Below are positions 55,286 to 64,000 of a DNA stretch of 64,000 nucleotides, piece after piece. Location of the stretch: the NCBI GenBank assembly GCA_963848415.1, contig CAWKDN010000002.1, positions 496,001 through 560,000 of the forward strand, given 5' to 3'. This DNA is from CAVQBC01 sp963848415. Lineage in GTDB: Bacteria > Actinomycetota > Thermoleophilia > Solirubrobacterales > Solirubrobacteraceae. Every line of letters starts with the position of its first letter. Positions within the stretch are counted from its first letter, which is position 1. The translations under genes and the position numbers were made by a program. A model generated the notes under the pieces. The model had not been told where the DNA came from, ran no database searches, and was given only the letters and a program-made list of their open reading frames with translations.

Positions 55286-56883
55286 GAGGCCGAGGCCTGG
55301 CGGCCGGCGGCGGCCCCCCGGCGGTGATGGCGCCGGCCGGGGAGCATCCCGGCCTCCAGCGAGTCCACCAGGGCGTCCCAGCTGGCCTCGATCACGTTCT
55401 CGTGGACCCCGATGGCGCCCCAGGTGGCGACGCCGTCGGAGGCGTCGAGCAGCACGCGGGTGACCGCGCCGGTGGCCTTGAACTCGTCCAGGATGCGCAC
55501 CTTGTAGTTGACCAGCTTGATGTCGGCCAGGTGGGGGTGGGACTCGGTGATCGCCTCGCGCAGCGCGCGGTCCAGGGCGTTGACGGGGCCGTTGCCCTCC
55601 GCCGTGCGCACGTGGCGCTCGCCGTCGATCCAGACCTTGATCGTCGCCTCGGTCTGGACCTTGCCGTCCTCGCGCTTCTCGGCGATGACGCGCCAGGACT
55701 CCAGCCGGAAGAGCGGCTCGAAGTCGCCGGTCTCGCGGCGGATCAGCAGGTCGAAGGAGCCGTCGGCGGCCTCGAACTGAAAGCCGCGGTGCTCGAGCGC
55801 CTTGACCCGCTCGACCACGCGCGCGGCGGTGGCCTCGTCGAGCTCCAGCCCGCCCGCGGCCGCGCGCTCGAGCACGGTGCCCTTGCCCGAGAGCTCGGAG
55901 ATCAGCAGCTCGCGCGCGTTGCCGACGACCGCCGGGTCGATGTGCTCGAAGGTGGCGGGGTCGGCGGCGACGCCGGCGACGTGCAGGCCGCCCTTGTGCG
56001 CGAAGGCGTTCTTGCCGACGTAGGCCTGGTTCGGGTCCGGGACGAAGTTCAGCAGCTCGGCGACGTAGTGCGAGGCCTCCGTGAGGCCCTCGAGCGCCGG
56101 CAGGCAGTCGTAGCCGAGCTTGAGCTGGAGGTTCGGCACGATCGAGACGAGGTTGGCGTTGCCGCAGCGCTCGCCGTAGCCGTTCAGCGTGCCCTGCACC
56201 ATGCCGGCGCCGGCCTGCACCGCGCCGACGGAGTTCGCGACGCCGCACTCGAGGTCGTTGTGGCAGTGGATGCCGACGCCGACGGACGGCAGCGCGGCGA
56301 CCATGTCGGCGGTCGCGGCGGCGACCTCGTGCGGCAGCGACGCGCCGTTGGTGTCGCACAGCGTCACCCACTCGGCGCCCGCCTCGGCCGCCGCGCGCAG
56401 GCAGCGCAGCGCGTAGGCGGGGTCGTCGCGGTGGGCGTCGAAGAAGTGCTCGGCGTCGTAGACGACCGTCTTGCCCTCGGCGACGAGGAAGGCGACCGAC
56501 TCGGCGATCATCCGCAGGTTCTCCTCGCGGTCGACGCGCACGACCTTCTCGAGGTGCAGCCCCCAGGTCTTGCCGACCAGCGTGCACACGGGCGCAAACG
56601 CGCCGGCCAGGGCGCGCAGCGCCGGGTCGGCGTCGGCGGCGAGACCGCGCCGGCGGGTCATGCCGAAGGCGGCGATCCGGGTCTGCTCGAAGCGCTCGGC
56701 GGCGAGTAGCTCGAACAGCGCGGCCTCCTTCGGGTTCGAGGCGGGGAAGCCCGCCTCGACCATGTGCACGCCGAGCCCGTCGAGCAGGTGGGCGACGCGC
56801 ACCTTCTCCTCGGCCGAGAGCGACATCGCCTCCCCCTGCATCCCGTCGCGCAGGGTGGTGTCGTAGACGAGGACCGAGCTCAC
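55282..56883 (-). CDS. cimA: citramalate synthase
   Basis: CimA condenses pyruvate and acetyl-CoA to (R)-citramalate, a threonine-independent route to 2-oxobutyrate and isoleucine. The 533-aa product has a HMGL-like TIM barrel (YDTTLRDGMQGEAMSLS, VTLCDTNGA, GIHCHNDLECGVANS, GTLNGYGERCGNANL) and a C-terminal LeuA-type regulatory domain ending near residue 510. The length and GTLNGYGERCGNA favour CimA over LeuA. It sits between ilvE and the DegT gene; leuC/D then also serve citramalate isomerisation. Confidence 0.94.
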   Translation of the reverse strand: MSSVLVYDTTLRDGMQGEAMSLSAEEKVRVAHLLDGLGVHMVEAGFPASNPKEAALFELLAAERFEQTRIAAFGMTRRRGLAADADPALRALAGAFAPVCTLVGKTWGLHLEKVVRVDREENLRMIAESVAFLVAEGKTVVYDAEHFFDAHRDDPAYALRCLRAAAEAGAEWVTLCDTNGASLPHEVAAATADMVAALPSVGVGIHCHNDLECGVANSVGAVQAGAGMVQGTLNGYGERCGNANLVSIVPNLQLKLGYDCLPALEGLTEASHYVAELLNFVPDPNQAYVGKNAFAHKGGLHVAGVAADPATFEHIDPAVVGNARELLISELSGKGTVLERAAAGGLELDEATAARVVERVKALEHRGFQFEAADGSFDLLIRRETGDFEPLFRLESWRVIAEKREDGKVQTEATIKVWIDGERHVRTAEGNGPVNALDRALREAITESHPHLADIKLVNYKVRILDEFKATGAVTRVLLDASDGVATWGAIGVHENVIEASWDALVDSLEAGMLPGRRHHRRGAAAGRQASAS

Positions 56884-57824
56884 GTGGCGCGCGCGGAAGC
56901 GGCTTGCGGCAGGACGTCCAGCCAGTCGGCGTAGCGGTCCGAGCGCCCGTGCAGGGCGTCCTCGAAGGCGCTCTGCACCGCGCGGGTGATCTCGCCCGGC
57001 TCGCCGGCGCCGACCGGCCGGTCGTCGACCTCGCGCACCGGCGTCATCTCGGCGGCGGTGCCGGTGAGGAAGATCTCGTCGGCCATGTAGAGCTCGCCGC
57101 GGGCGATCTCGCGCTCGTCGACCTCATAGCCGAGGTCGCGGGCGATCTGGATCGCCGAGTGGCGGTTGATGCCGCCGAGGATCGAGGACGTGAACGGCGG
57201 CGTGGCGATCCGCCCGTCCTTGACCAGGAAGAGGTTCTCGCCCGTGCCCTCGCAGACGTTGCCGACCTGGTCGAGCAGGATCGCCTCCTCGTAGCCGGCC
57301 TTGCTGGACTCGATCTTGGCCAGCACCGAGTTCAGATACTGCCCGCACGCCTTGGCGGCGGGGATCAGGGCGTCGGGCGAGAGCCGCCGCCACGAGGAGA
57401 CCTTCGCGCGGATCCCGCGCTGCTTTCCCTCCTCGCCCAGGTAGGCGCCCCACTGCCACACGGCGATCGCGACGTCGACCGGGCAGTCGAGCGGGTAGAG
57501 GCCCATCGGGCCGGCTCCGCGGAAGACGATCGGGCGGATGTAGCAGGAGGCCAGCCCGTTGCGGCCGATCAGGTCGTGGATCGCCGCGCGCAGCTCGTCG
57601 CGCGAGTACGGGATCTCCATGTAGTACATCCCGGCGGACTGAAAGAGCCGGTCGAGGTGGTCGGCGTGGCGGAAGATCGCCGTGCCGCGCGGGGTGTCAT
57701 AGGCGCGGATGCCCTCGAAGACGCCGGTGCCGTAGTGCAGGCCGTGCGTGAGCACGTGGACCTTGGCGTCCTCCCACGGCACGAGCTCGCCGTTCATCCA
57801 GATCAGCTCCGCCGCGTTCTGCAC
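56880..57824 (-). CDS. ilvE: branched-chain amino-acid aminotransferase
   Basis: IlvE carries out the last step of Leu/Ile/Val synthesis. The 314-aa class IV (D-amino-acid-type fold) enzyme shows MNGELVPWEDAKVHVLTHGLHYGTGVFEGIRAY, the PLP Lys in AKACGQYLNSVLAKIE, LLDQVGNVCEGTGENLFLV, and EIFLTGTAAEMTPVREVD. The ATG lies 10 nt after the leuB stop. It supplies the aminotransferase for this operon. Confidence 0.96.
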   Translation of the reverse strand: MQNAAELIWMNGELVPWEDAKVHVLTHGLHYGTGVFEGIRAYDTPRGTAIFRHADHLDRLFQSAGMYYMEIPYSRDELRAAIHDLIGRNGLASCYIRPIVFRGAGPMGLYPLDCPVDVAIAVWQWGAYLGEEGKQRGIRAKVSSWRRLSPDALIPAAKACGQYLNSVLAKIESSKAGYEEAILLDQVGNVCEGTGENLFLVKDGRIATPPFTSSILGGINRHSAIQIARDLGYEVDEREIARGELYMADEIFLTGTAAEMTPVREVDDRPVGAGEPGEITRAVQSAFEDALHGRSDRYADWLDVLPQAASARAT

Positions 57825-57834
57825 GTCTGCGCTC

Positions 57835-58869
<1,035 letters not shown>

Positions 58870-59430
58870 TCAGAGCTCGACTGTCACGGGGCCGCTGCGC
58901 TCGCGGTCGCGCTCGTAGGCGTCGATCGCGTCGGCCTGGCGCAGCGTCATGGCGATGTCGTCGAGCCCCTCCAGCAGGCGGTGGCGCAGCTCGTGGTCGA
59001 TCGAGAAGGCCACGTCGCGGCCCTCGAAGCGGACCTCCTGGGCCTCGAGGTCGATCTCGGCCTCGCCCGTGAACATCAGCGCGCGCACGTCCTCCTCGTC
59101 GAGCACGACCGGCAGCAGCCCGATCTTCGTGCAGTTCGAGTAGAAGATGTCAGCGAAGCTGGCCGCCACGATCGCCCGGAACCCGTAGTCCTGCAGCGCC
59201 CACGGCGCGTGCTCGCGCGAGGAGCCGCAGCCGAAGTTCGGGCCGGTGGCGAGGATCGGGTTGGCCGGCAGCTCGAGGCCGTTCTCCTTGCGCCAGTCCT
59301 CGAAGAGGAACTGGCCGAAGCCGCTGCGCTCGACGCGCTTGAGGTAGCGCGCCGGGAGGATCTGGTCGGTGTCGACGTCGGAGCGGTCCAGCGCGGTGAC
59401 GCCGCCCCGGATCCTGATGACCGGTTCCAT
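58870..59430 (-). CDS. leuD: isopropylmalate isomerase small subunit
   Basis: LeuD pairs with LeuC to isomerise 2- to 3-isopropylmalate. The 186-aa product shows SDVDTDQILPARYLKR, GPNFGCGSSREHAPWALQDYG and SFADIFYSNCTKIGLLP, with the swivel-domain fold. The ATG overlaps the leuC stop by 1 nt (TGATG). Confidence 0.97.
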   Translation of the reverse strand: MEPVIRIRGGVTALDRSDVDTDQILPARYLKRVERSGFGQFLFEDWRKENGLELPANPILATGPNFGCGSSREHAPWALQDYGFRAIVAASFADIFYSNCTKIGLLPVVLDEEDVRALMFTGEAEIDLEAQEVRFEGRDVAFSIDHELRHRLLEGLDDIAMTLRQADAIDAYERDRERSGPVTVEL

Positions 59431-60797
59431 CAGCTCCACGTCCTGACGTCGACGAAGTGGCCCTCGACCGCCGCCGCGGCCGCCATCTGCGGGGAGACGA
59501 GGTGGGTGCGCCCGCCCTTGCCCTGGCGGCCCTCGAAGTTGCGGTTCGAGGTCGAGGCGCAGCGCTCGCCCGGGGCGAGGATGTCGTCGTTCATCCCGAG
59601 GCACATCGAGCAGCCGGCCGTCCGCCAGTCGAAGCCGGCGGCGCGGAAGACACGGTCAAGGCCCTCGGCCTCCGCTTGGGCGCGCACCTGCTCGGAGCCG
59701 GGGACGACCATCGCCTGCAGGTCCTGCGAGACCCTGCGCCCTTCGATCACCGACGCGGCGGCGCGCAGGTCGCCGATCCGCGAGTTGGTGCACGAGCCGA
59801 TGAAGACACGATCGAGGCGGATGTCCTGCATCGGGGTGCCGGCCTCGAGGTCCATGTAGGCCAGCGCGCGCTGCTCGCTCTCGGTCTGCGGCTCGGGCAC
59901 GGCGTCGGCGACTCCGACCACCTGCGCCGGGGTCGTCCCCCAGGTGACCAGCGGCGAGAGCGCCCCGGCGTCGACGACGATCTCCTTGTCGAAGTGGGCG
60001 CCGTCGTCGGTGCGCAGCTCGCGCCACTCGGCGACCGCTGTGTCGAAGTTCTCGGGCGCGCCCGGCCGGCCCTCGATCCATTCGAAGGTCGTGTCGTCCG
60101 GCGCGATCATGCCGGCCCGGCCGCCGCCCTCGATCGTCATGTTGCAGATCGTCATGCGGCCCTCCATCGAGAGCCCCTCGATCACCGGGCCGGCGTACTC
60201 GACCACGTGGCCCGCGGCGCCGCCGGTGCCCATCTGCCCGATCGTGCCGAGGATCAGGTCCTTTGCCGTCACCCCGAAGCCGAGCTCGCCCTCGTAGCGG
60301 ATGCGCATCGAGCGCGGCCGGGCCTGGCCGAGGCACTGGGTGGCCAGCACGTGCTCGACCTCGCTCGTGCCGATCCCGAAGGCCAGCGCGCCGAAGGCGC
60401 CGTGGGTGGCGGTGTGCGAGTCGCCGCAGACGATCGTCATGCCCGGCTGGGTGATCCCCAGGTCCGGTCCGATGACGTGCACGATGCCCTGGCGGTCGGA
60501 GCCGATCGAGTAGAGGGGGACGCCGAACTCCTCGCAGTTGCGCTCGAGCGTCTGCACCTGCACGCGCGAGAGCTCGTCGCGGATGCGGGCCGCGACCGGC
60601 GTGCCGTCGGTGGGGACGTTGTGGTCGACGGTGGCGAGTGTGCGGTCGGGCCGGCGGACGGTGCGGCCCGCGAGCCGTAGGGCGTCGAAGGCCTGCGGGC
60701 TCGTGACCTCGTGGACGAGGTGCAGGTCGATGAAGAGCAGCCCGTGGGCGACCTCGTGGGCCGCCCACAGCCGGTCGAAGAGCGTGGCGGGGGTCAT
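59430..60797 (-). CDS. leuC: isopropylmalate isomerase large subunit
   Basis: The 455-aa aconitase-family subunit carries the [4Fe-4S] cluster. Motifs are LLFIDLHLVHEVTSPQAFDALR, VCGDSHTATHGAFGALAFGIG, FIGSCTNSRIGDLRAA and GCSMCLGMNDDILAPGERCASTSNRNFEGRQG, which include the cluster Cys residues. Its ATG overlaps the stop of the XRE regulator by 4 nt. It also probably isomerises citramalate made by CimA. Confidence 0.97.
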   Translation of the reverse strand: MTPATLFDRLWAAHEVAHGLLFIDLHLVHEVTSPQAFDALRLAGRTVRRPDRTLATVDHNVPTDGTPVAARIRDELSRVQVQTLERNCEEFGVPLYSIGSDRQGIVHVIGPDLGITQPGMTIVCGDSHTATHGAFGALAFGIGTSEVEHVLATQCLGQARPRSMRIRYEGELGFGVTAKDLILGTIGQMGTGGAAGHVVEYAGPVIEGLSMEGRMTICNMTIEGGGRAGMIAPDDTTFEWIEGRPGAPENFDTAVAEWRELRTDDGAHFDKEIVVDAGALSPLVTWGTTPAQVVGVADAVPEPQTESEQRALAYMDLEAGTPMQDIRLDRVFIGSCTNSRIGDLRAAASVIEGRRVSQDLQAMVVPGSEQVRAQAEAEGLDRVFRAAGFDWRTAGCSMCLGMNDDILAPGERCASTSNRNFEGRQGKGGRTHLVSPQMAAAAAVEGHFVDVRTWS

Positions 60798-61389
60798 GAG
60801 CGGCGCAGGCCCGCCGACACGACGGCCAGCAGGACGGCCTCCTCCTCTCCGGGGTTCTCGAAGTGATGGGGCAGGTCGGCGTCGAAGGTCACCGCGTCGC
60901 CGTGGGCCAGCTCGTGGCGGACGCCGTCGAGCACCAGCGCGACGCGGCCGGTCTCCACGACCGCGGTCTCGCGCGAGCCGGGCTCGTGCATCGGCGGGTC
61001 GCCGGGGCCACCGGTGACCGCGCCCGGCGCGAGCGCGTGGCGGGAGACCTCCGCGCGCTGACCGGGCAGCGGCGGGGTCAGGATCTCGTAGCGGTGCCCG
61101 GCGGTGCCACCGCCGCGGCGATCCGCCGCGCGCACGACCGAGACCGCCTCCGCCTCGTCGAGCCGCAGCAGCTGGGAGAGCCGCAGGTCCAGCCCGGTCG
61201 CGATGCGCGCGGCGACCTGCAGCGTCGGGCTGGTCTCCCCGCGCTCGACCTGGGAGAGCATCGGCGCCGAGACCCCGGCTCGCGCCGCCAGGTCTCTGAG
61301 CGACAGGCCGCCGGCCTCGCGCAGGGCGCGGACGCGGGGGCCGAGGCTGGGGATCGCCGGCGGGGGTGGCTGGCCGTGGCCGTGGCCAT
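60794..61389 (-). pseudogene. XRE-cupin transcriptional regulator, apparent -1 frameshift near its start
   Basis: The C-terminal 180 residues are intact: an XRE helix-turn-helix (LSLRDLAARAGVSAPMLSQVERGETSPTLQVAARIATGL) and a cupin domain (about residues 110-190, with HEPGSRETAVVETGRVALVLDG). No usable start codon exists in that frame. The ATG at 61389, with TAACGT 8 nt upstream, opens the neighbouring frame (ATATASHP). The frames join if one C is added to the run at 61362-61366, giving ATATASHPPPPAIPSLGPRVRALRE and about 198 aa. It precedes leuC with a 4-nt overlap and probably regulates the operon and itself through the palindrome at 61395-61412. Confidence 0.8.
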
Positions 61390-61394
61390 ACGGG

Positions 61395-61412
61395 TGTACG
61401 TTATCACGTACA
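61395..61412. promoter_or_regulatory. 18-bp palindrome TGTACGT-TATC-ACGTACA, candidate XRE operator
   Basis: The 7-bp arms are perfect around TATC. The -10-like TAACGT of the XRE gene (61403-61398, minus strand) lies inside it, 8 nt before the ATG at 61389. A protein bound here would block transcription of the XRE-leu operon, as in autorepression. It also lies 13 nt before the GTG of the truncated glpX. Confidence 0.6.
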
Positions 61413-61424
61413 GGTCCGTGCGCG

Positions 61425-62033
61425 GTGGCCGGCGACGTCGCCGACGACGTCGAGCTCGGCGCGCCGATCGCCGACATCCTCGGCCGGATCGCGCGGCGGC
61501 GCGGCAAGTCCGCCGACGAGATCACGGTGGCGATCGTCGACCGCCCGCGGCACGCCGAGCTGGTGCGAGACGTGCTCGCCACCGGCGCGCGGATCAAGTT
61601 CCTGCTCGACGGCGACGTGGCCGCCGCGATCCTCGCCGCCGACCCGGACTCGAGCGTCGACCTGTGCATCGGCACCGGCGGCACGCCGGAGGGCGTGATC
61701 ACCGCCTGCGCGCTGAAGTGCATGGACGGCCAGATCCTCGGGCGGATGAACCCGCAGAGCGACGCCGAGCGCGCGGCGGCCCGGGAGCAGGGCCACGACC
61801 TCGACCGCCTGCTGACCACCGCCGACCTCGTCTCCGGCGAGGACATCTTCTTCGCCGCCACCGGCGTCACCGACGGCGAGTTGCTGCGCGGGGTGCGCTA
61901 CACGCCGGAGCGGGTATACACCCAGTCGCTGTCGATGAGGTCTCGCTCGGGGGCGATCCGGCTGATCGAGGGCCGGCATTCGACCCGCCGCTCGAACCTG
62001 ATCCAGACCGGCCACCGCGAACCTGGAGACTGA
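61425..62033 (+). pseudogene. glpX: class II fructose-1,6-bisphosphatase, C-terminal part only
   Basis: The 202-aa frame aligns with the second half of GlpX: TVAIVDRPRHAELVRDV, IKFLLDGDVAAAI, LCIGTGGTPEGVITACALKCMDG, DLVSGEDIFFAATGVTDGELLRGVRY and the final SMRSRSGAIRLIEG. The N-terminal half, with the metal-binding Asp/Glu residues and the DPLEGT motif, is absent. Immediately upstream is the XRE gene on the other strand. The GTG at 61425 is the only start. Without the metal site it should be inactive as a phosphatase. It stops 1 nt before fba, so it may persist as a leader cistron. Confidence 0.8.
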
Positions 62034-62034
62034 C

Positions 62035-63066
62035 GTGCCGCTCGTGCCGATGCGCCCGCTGCTGGACGCCGCCGCCGAAGGCGGCTACGGCCTCGCCGCC
62101 TTCAACTTCAACGACCTCGAGCAGCTCCAGGCCGTGCTGCTGGCGGCCGACGAGACCGCCTCGCCGGTGATCGTCGCGTGCTCGTCGGGCGCGCGCAAGT
62201 TCGCCGGCGACGCCTTCCTGCGCCACATGGCCCTGGCCGGGGCGGAGACCTGGCCGGACGTGCCCTTCTGCCTGCACCTCGACCACGGGTCCGATCCCGA
62301 CGTCTGCAAGTCCGCGATCGACGCCGGCTTCACCTCGGTGATGATGGACGGCTCGCTGGAGGGCGACGGCAAGACGCCCTCGAGCTACGAGTACAACGTG
62401 GCGGTGACGCGCGAGGTCGTCGAGTACGCCCACCCGCGCGGCGTCACGGTGGAGGGCGAGATCGGCACGCTCGGCGGCGTCGAGGACGGCCACGGCTCGG
62501 GCGAGGTCCACCTCACCGATCCCGACCAGGCCGAGCAGTTCGTCGCCGACACCGGCGTCGACGCGCTGGCCGTCGCGATCGGCACGAGCCACGGCGCCTA
62601 CAAGTTCACCGAGGCGCCGGCGGGCGACGTGCTGGTCATGGACCTGATCGAGGAGATCAACCGCCGGCTGCCCGACACCCACCTGGTGATGCACGGCTCC
62701 TCCTCGGTGCCCGGCGACCTGATCGAGCGCATCAACGCCGCCGGCGGCGCCCTGGAGCCCGCCTTCGGCGTTCCGGTCGACGCGATCCAGCGCGGCATCC
62801 GCCACGGCGTGCGCAAGGTCAACGTCGACACCGACGGGCGCCTCGCGGCCACCGCGGCCGTCCGCGAATACGTGCGTGACCACCCCGACAAGTTCGACCC
62901 GCGCGGCTTCTTCGTCGCCCTGCGCGACGCCGTGCAGGTGATCTGCCGCGAGCGGATGGAGCAGTTCGGCCAGGCCGGCCACGCCGGCGACGTGGACTGG
63001 GCCACGCTGGAGACGATGGCCGCGCGCTACCGCGAGGCGCCGGTGGCGGGCTCGCCGCCGGCGTAG
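62035..63066 (+). CDS. fba: class II fructose-bisphosphate aldolase
   Basis: Fba cleaves or forms fructose-1,6-bisphosphate using zinc. The 343-aa product has GLAAFNFNDLEQLQAVLLAA, the first zinc His and catalytic Asp in LHLDHGSDPDVCKSAIDAGFTSVMMDGS, the second His region GVTVEGEIGTLGG with GTSHGAYKF, and MHGSSSVPGDLI with the third His. VNVDTDGRLA is the CbbA-type loop. The GTG start follows the glpX remnant by 1 nt, so it depends on the same transcript. A terminator hairpin follows. Confidence 0.96.
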   Translation: MPLVPMRPLLDAAAEGGYGLAAFNFNDLEQLQAVLLAADETASPVIVACSSGARKFAGDAFLRHMALAGAETWPDVPFCLHLDHGSDPDVCKSAIDAGFTSVMMDGSLEGDGKTPSSYEYNVAVTREVVEYAHPRGVTVEGEIGTLGGVEDGHGSGEVHLTDPDQAEQFVADTGVDALAVAIGTSHGAYKFTEAPAGDVLVMDLIEEINRRLPDTHLVMHGSSSVPGDLIERINAAGGALEPAFGVPVDAIQRGIRHGVRKVNVDTDGRLAATAAVREYVRDHPDKFDPRGFFVALRDAVQVICRERMEQFGQAGHAGDVDWATLETMAARYREAPVAGSPPA

Positions 63067-63067
63067 C

Positions 63068-63093
63068 CGGCCGGCGGCCGGGGCCGCCGGCCG
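63068..63093. terminator. bidirectional terminator, 11-bp perfect stem
   Basis: CGGCCGGCGGC (63068-63078) and GCCGCCGGCCG (63083-63093) pair around CGGG. It lies between the convergent fba and GH3 genes. Confidence 0.75.
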
Positions 63094-63100
63094 AGCGCCG

Positions 63101-64000
63101 TCAGGGCAGCTGCCAGCGCTGGTTGGCACCTCCGTGGCAGTCCCAGATGATCAGCGGCGTGCCGTTGGCCGAGCTCTCACCCGTCGCGTCCAGGCAACGG
63201 CCGGACTGCGGGTTGCGAAGCGTGCCGTCCGCCTGTGACTCCCAGCGCTGGGCGCCCGTCCCGTTGCACTCAAACAGCTGGACGCGGCTCCCGTTGCCCG
63301 TCGCGCCGCCCGCGACGTCGAGGCACTTGCCGAGTGCCTCCAGCGTGCCGTCCGCCGTGACGCTCCAGCGCTGGGCGGTCGTGCCGTTGCAGTCGAACAG
63401 CTGGATGGCGGTGCCGTCGGCCGTCGCCCCGCCGGCGACGTCGACGCACTTGCCGCCGATCCCGGTGATCGGCCCGCGCGGGACGACCGGATCCTCCTCA
63501 CCGGCCGTCACGGCGACGGAGCCCGTGAGGCGGAGGTCGCGGGACGAGCTGCCGACGGAGATCGCCACCCGCCCGCCCGGCGTGACCCAGGCGTTGCGGG
63601 CGCTGTCGAAGTAGGAGAGCGAGCGGCGGTCGACGGTGACCGTGACGCGCTCGCGCTCGCCCGGGTCGAGCGTGGCCTTGGCGAAGCCGGCGAGCTGCCG
63701 CGGCGGCGTCGGCACGCCGGTGGGCAGCGTTCCGACGTAGACCTGCGCGGCCTCGGCACCGGTGCGCCGGCCGGTGTTGCGAACGGTGAACTGGACGCGG
63801 ACGTCGCCGCCGCGCACGCTCGCCTGCAGGTTGCTGTAGGCGAACGACGTGTAGGAGAGGCCATGGCCGAAGGCGAACAGCGGATCCTCGTCCTCGCGGT
63901 CGTAACCGCGGTAGCCGACGAAGATGCCCTCGTCGTAGTCGACCGTCAGGTCGTCCCGCACGTCCCACGGGTTCTCGATCCCGAGCCGCACCGGCTGGTC
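63101..64000 (-). CDS. GH3 beta-glucosidase-like protein, C-terminal part with ricin-B lectin (partial)
   Basis: The gene runs off the right edge; 300 codons are visible. The segment GYRGYDREDEDPLFAFGHGLSYTSFAYS is the end of a GH3 C-terminal domain. A fibronectin-III-like domain follows (about 110 residues: QFTVRNTGRRTGAEAAQVYVG...RVTVTVDRRSLSYFD). The last 130 residues are a ricin-type beta-trefoil (CBM13): three repeats with KCVDVAGGATADGTAIQLFDCNG-type units, each ending in QRW. It is probably a secreted glycosidase that binds polysaccharide. The catalytic domain lies outside the window. Confidence 0.93.
   Translation of the reverse strand, partial: DQPVRLGIENPWDVRDDLTVDYDEGIFVGYRGYDREDEDPLFAFGHGLSYTSFAYSNLQASVRGGDVRVQFTVRNTGRRTGAEAAQVYVGTLPTGVPTPPRQLAGFAKATLDPGERERVTVTVDRRSLSYFDSARNAWVTPGGRVAISVGSSSRDLRLTGSVAVTAGEEDPVVPRGPITGIGGKCVDVAGGATADGTAIQLFDCNGTTAQRWSVTADGTLEALGKCLDVAGGATGNGSRVQLFECNGTGAQRWESQADGTLRNPQSGRCLDATGESSANGTPLIIWDCHGGANQRWQLP

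Noticed and set aside
61078..61407. 109-codon frame starting at the XRE start region as an independent gene
   Set aside because: After the first about ten codons it is a shadow of the XRE helix-turn-helix frame; the pair is better explained by one missing base.

Overview
The window is very GC-rich, almost fully coding DNA from a bacterial chromosome. Several features point to an actinobacterium: SepF, a trailing rpsB-tsf-pyrH-frr-uppS-cdsA-dxr-rseP operon, short-form HisG with HisZ, citramalate synthase inside a leu cluster, and many GTG/TTG starts that overlap the previous stop. The combination, including the LPG-rich envelope genes and the xylose and copper-oxidase genes, suggests the class Thermoleophilia (Solirubrobacterales-like). 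That placement is an inference; the 16S gene at 44839-46386 would settle it.

Layout. 0-0.26 kb: a hairpin-rich non-coding stretch with two tandem 55-nt inverted-repeat units. 0.26-1.6 kb: ispG. 1.6-11.1 kb: an accessory block that separates ispG from rseP. It holds a ROK repressor facing a xylose-type ABC transporter operon, an acyl-CoA ligase, an AlkZ-like winged-helix protein, a decayed ParE/RelE-like remnant, a flippase-like membrane protein and a VapBC pair. 11.1-18.2 kb: the translation / isoprenoid / phospholipid operon rpsB to rseP. 18.4-22.9 kb: rluD, lspA, yggT, proC, sepF, yggS and pgeF, the tail of a cell-division cluster. 23.1-27.3 kb: a polytopic membrane protein, a CCA/poly(A) polymerase-type enzyme and an anchored PQQ-type propeller. 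27.3-32.9 kb: hisZ-G-D-B-H-A-F. 32.9-37.2 kb: murA, an HD-domain protein, a second IDH/IPMDH-family enzyme and a DUF389 membrane protein. 37.2-38.0 kb: a sparsely coding gap. 38.0-41.2 kb: a secreted galactose-oxidase-like copper enzyme and a methyltransferase. 41.3-46.8 kb: one rrn operon (16S-23S-5S, minus strand) without spacer tRNAs. 46.8-54.2 kb: yjbQ, tyrS, a bifunctional penicillin-binding protein, aag, argH and a GNAT enzyme. 54.1-61.4 kb: a branched-chain amino-acid operon (XRE regulator, leuC, leuD, leuB, ilvE, cimA, DegT aminotransferase). 61.4-64 kb: a glpX lacking its catalytic N-terminal half, fba, and the 3' end of a GH3 glycosidase with a ricin-type lectin tail.

How it works together. 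Most of the window is core anabolism: the MEP pathway (ispG, dxr), polyprenyl and phospholipid precursors (uppS, cdsA), murein (murA, PBP, sepF), histidine, leucine/isoleucine and arginine. Genes are packed with 1-19 nt overlaps, so most control must sit at a few promoters. Ten starts have a TAnnnT hexamer only 6-9 nt upstream and no Shine-Dalgarno sequence, which fits leaderless transcription. Genes with an AGGAGG-like site (xylF, galactose oxidase) have longer leaders.

I see no CRISPR array, prophage, insertion sequence or recognisable defence island. The least explained items are the paired hairpin repeats at the left edge, the palindrome at the XRE/truncated-glpX junction, the long disordered tail on ribosomal protein S2, and the 21-bp perfect inverted repeat beside the toxin remnant. 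Two genes (hisZ and the XRE regulator) are each one base away from an intact frame.
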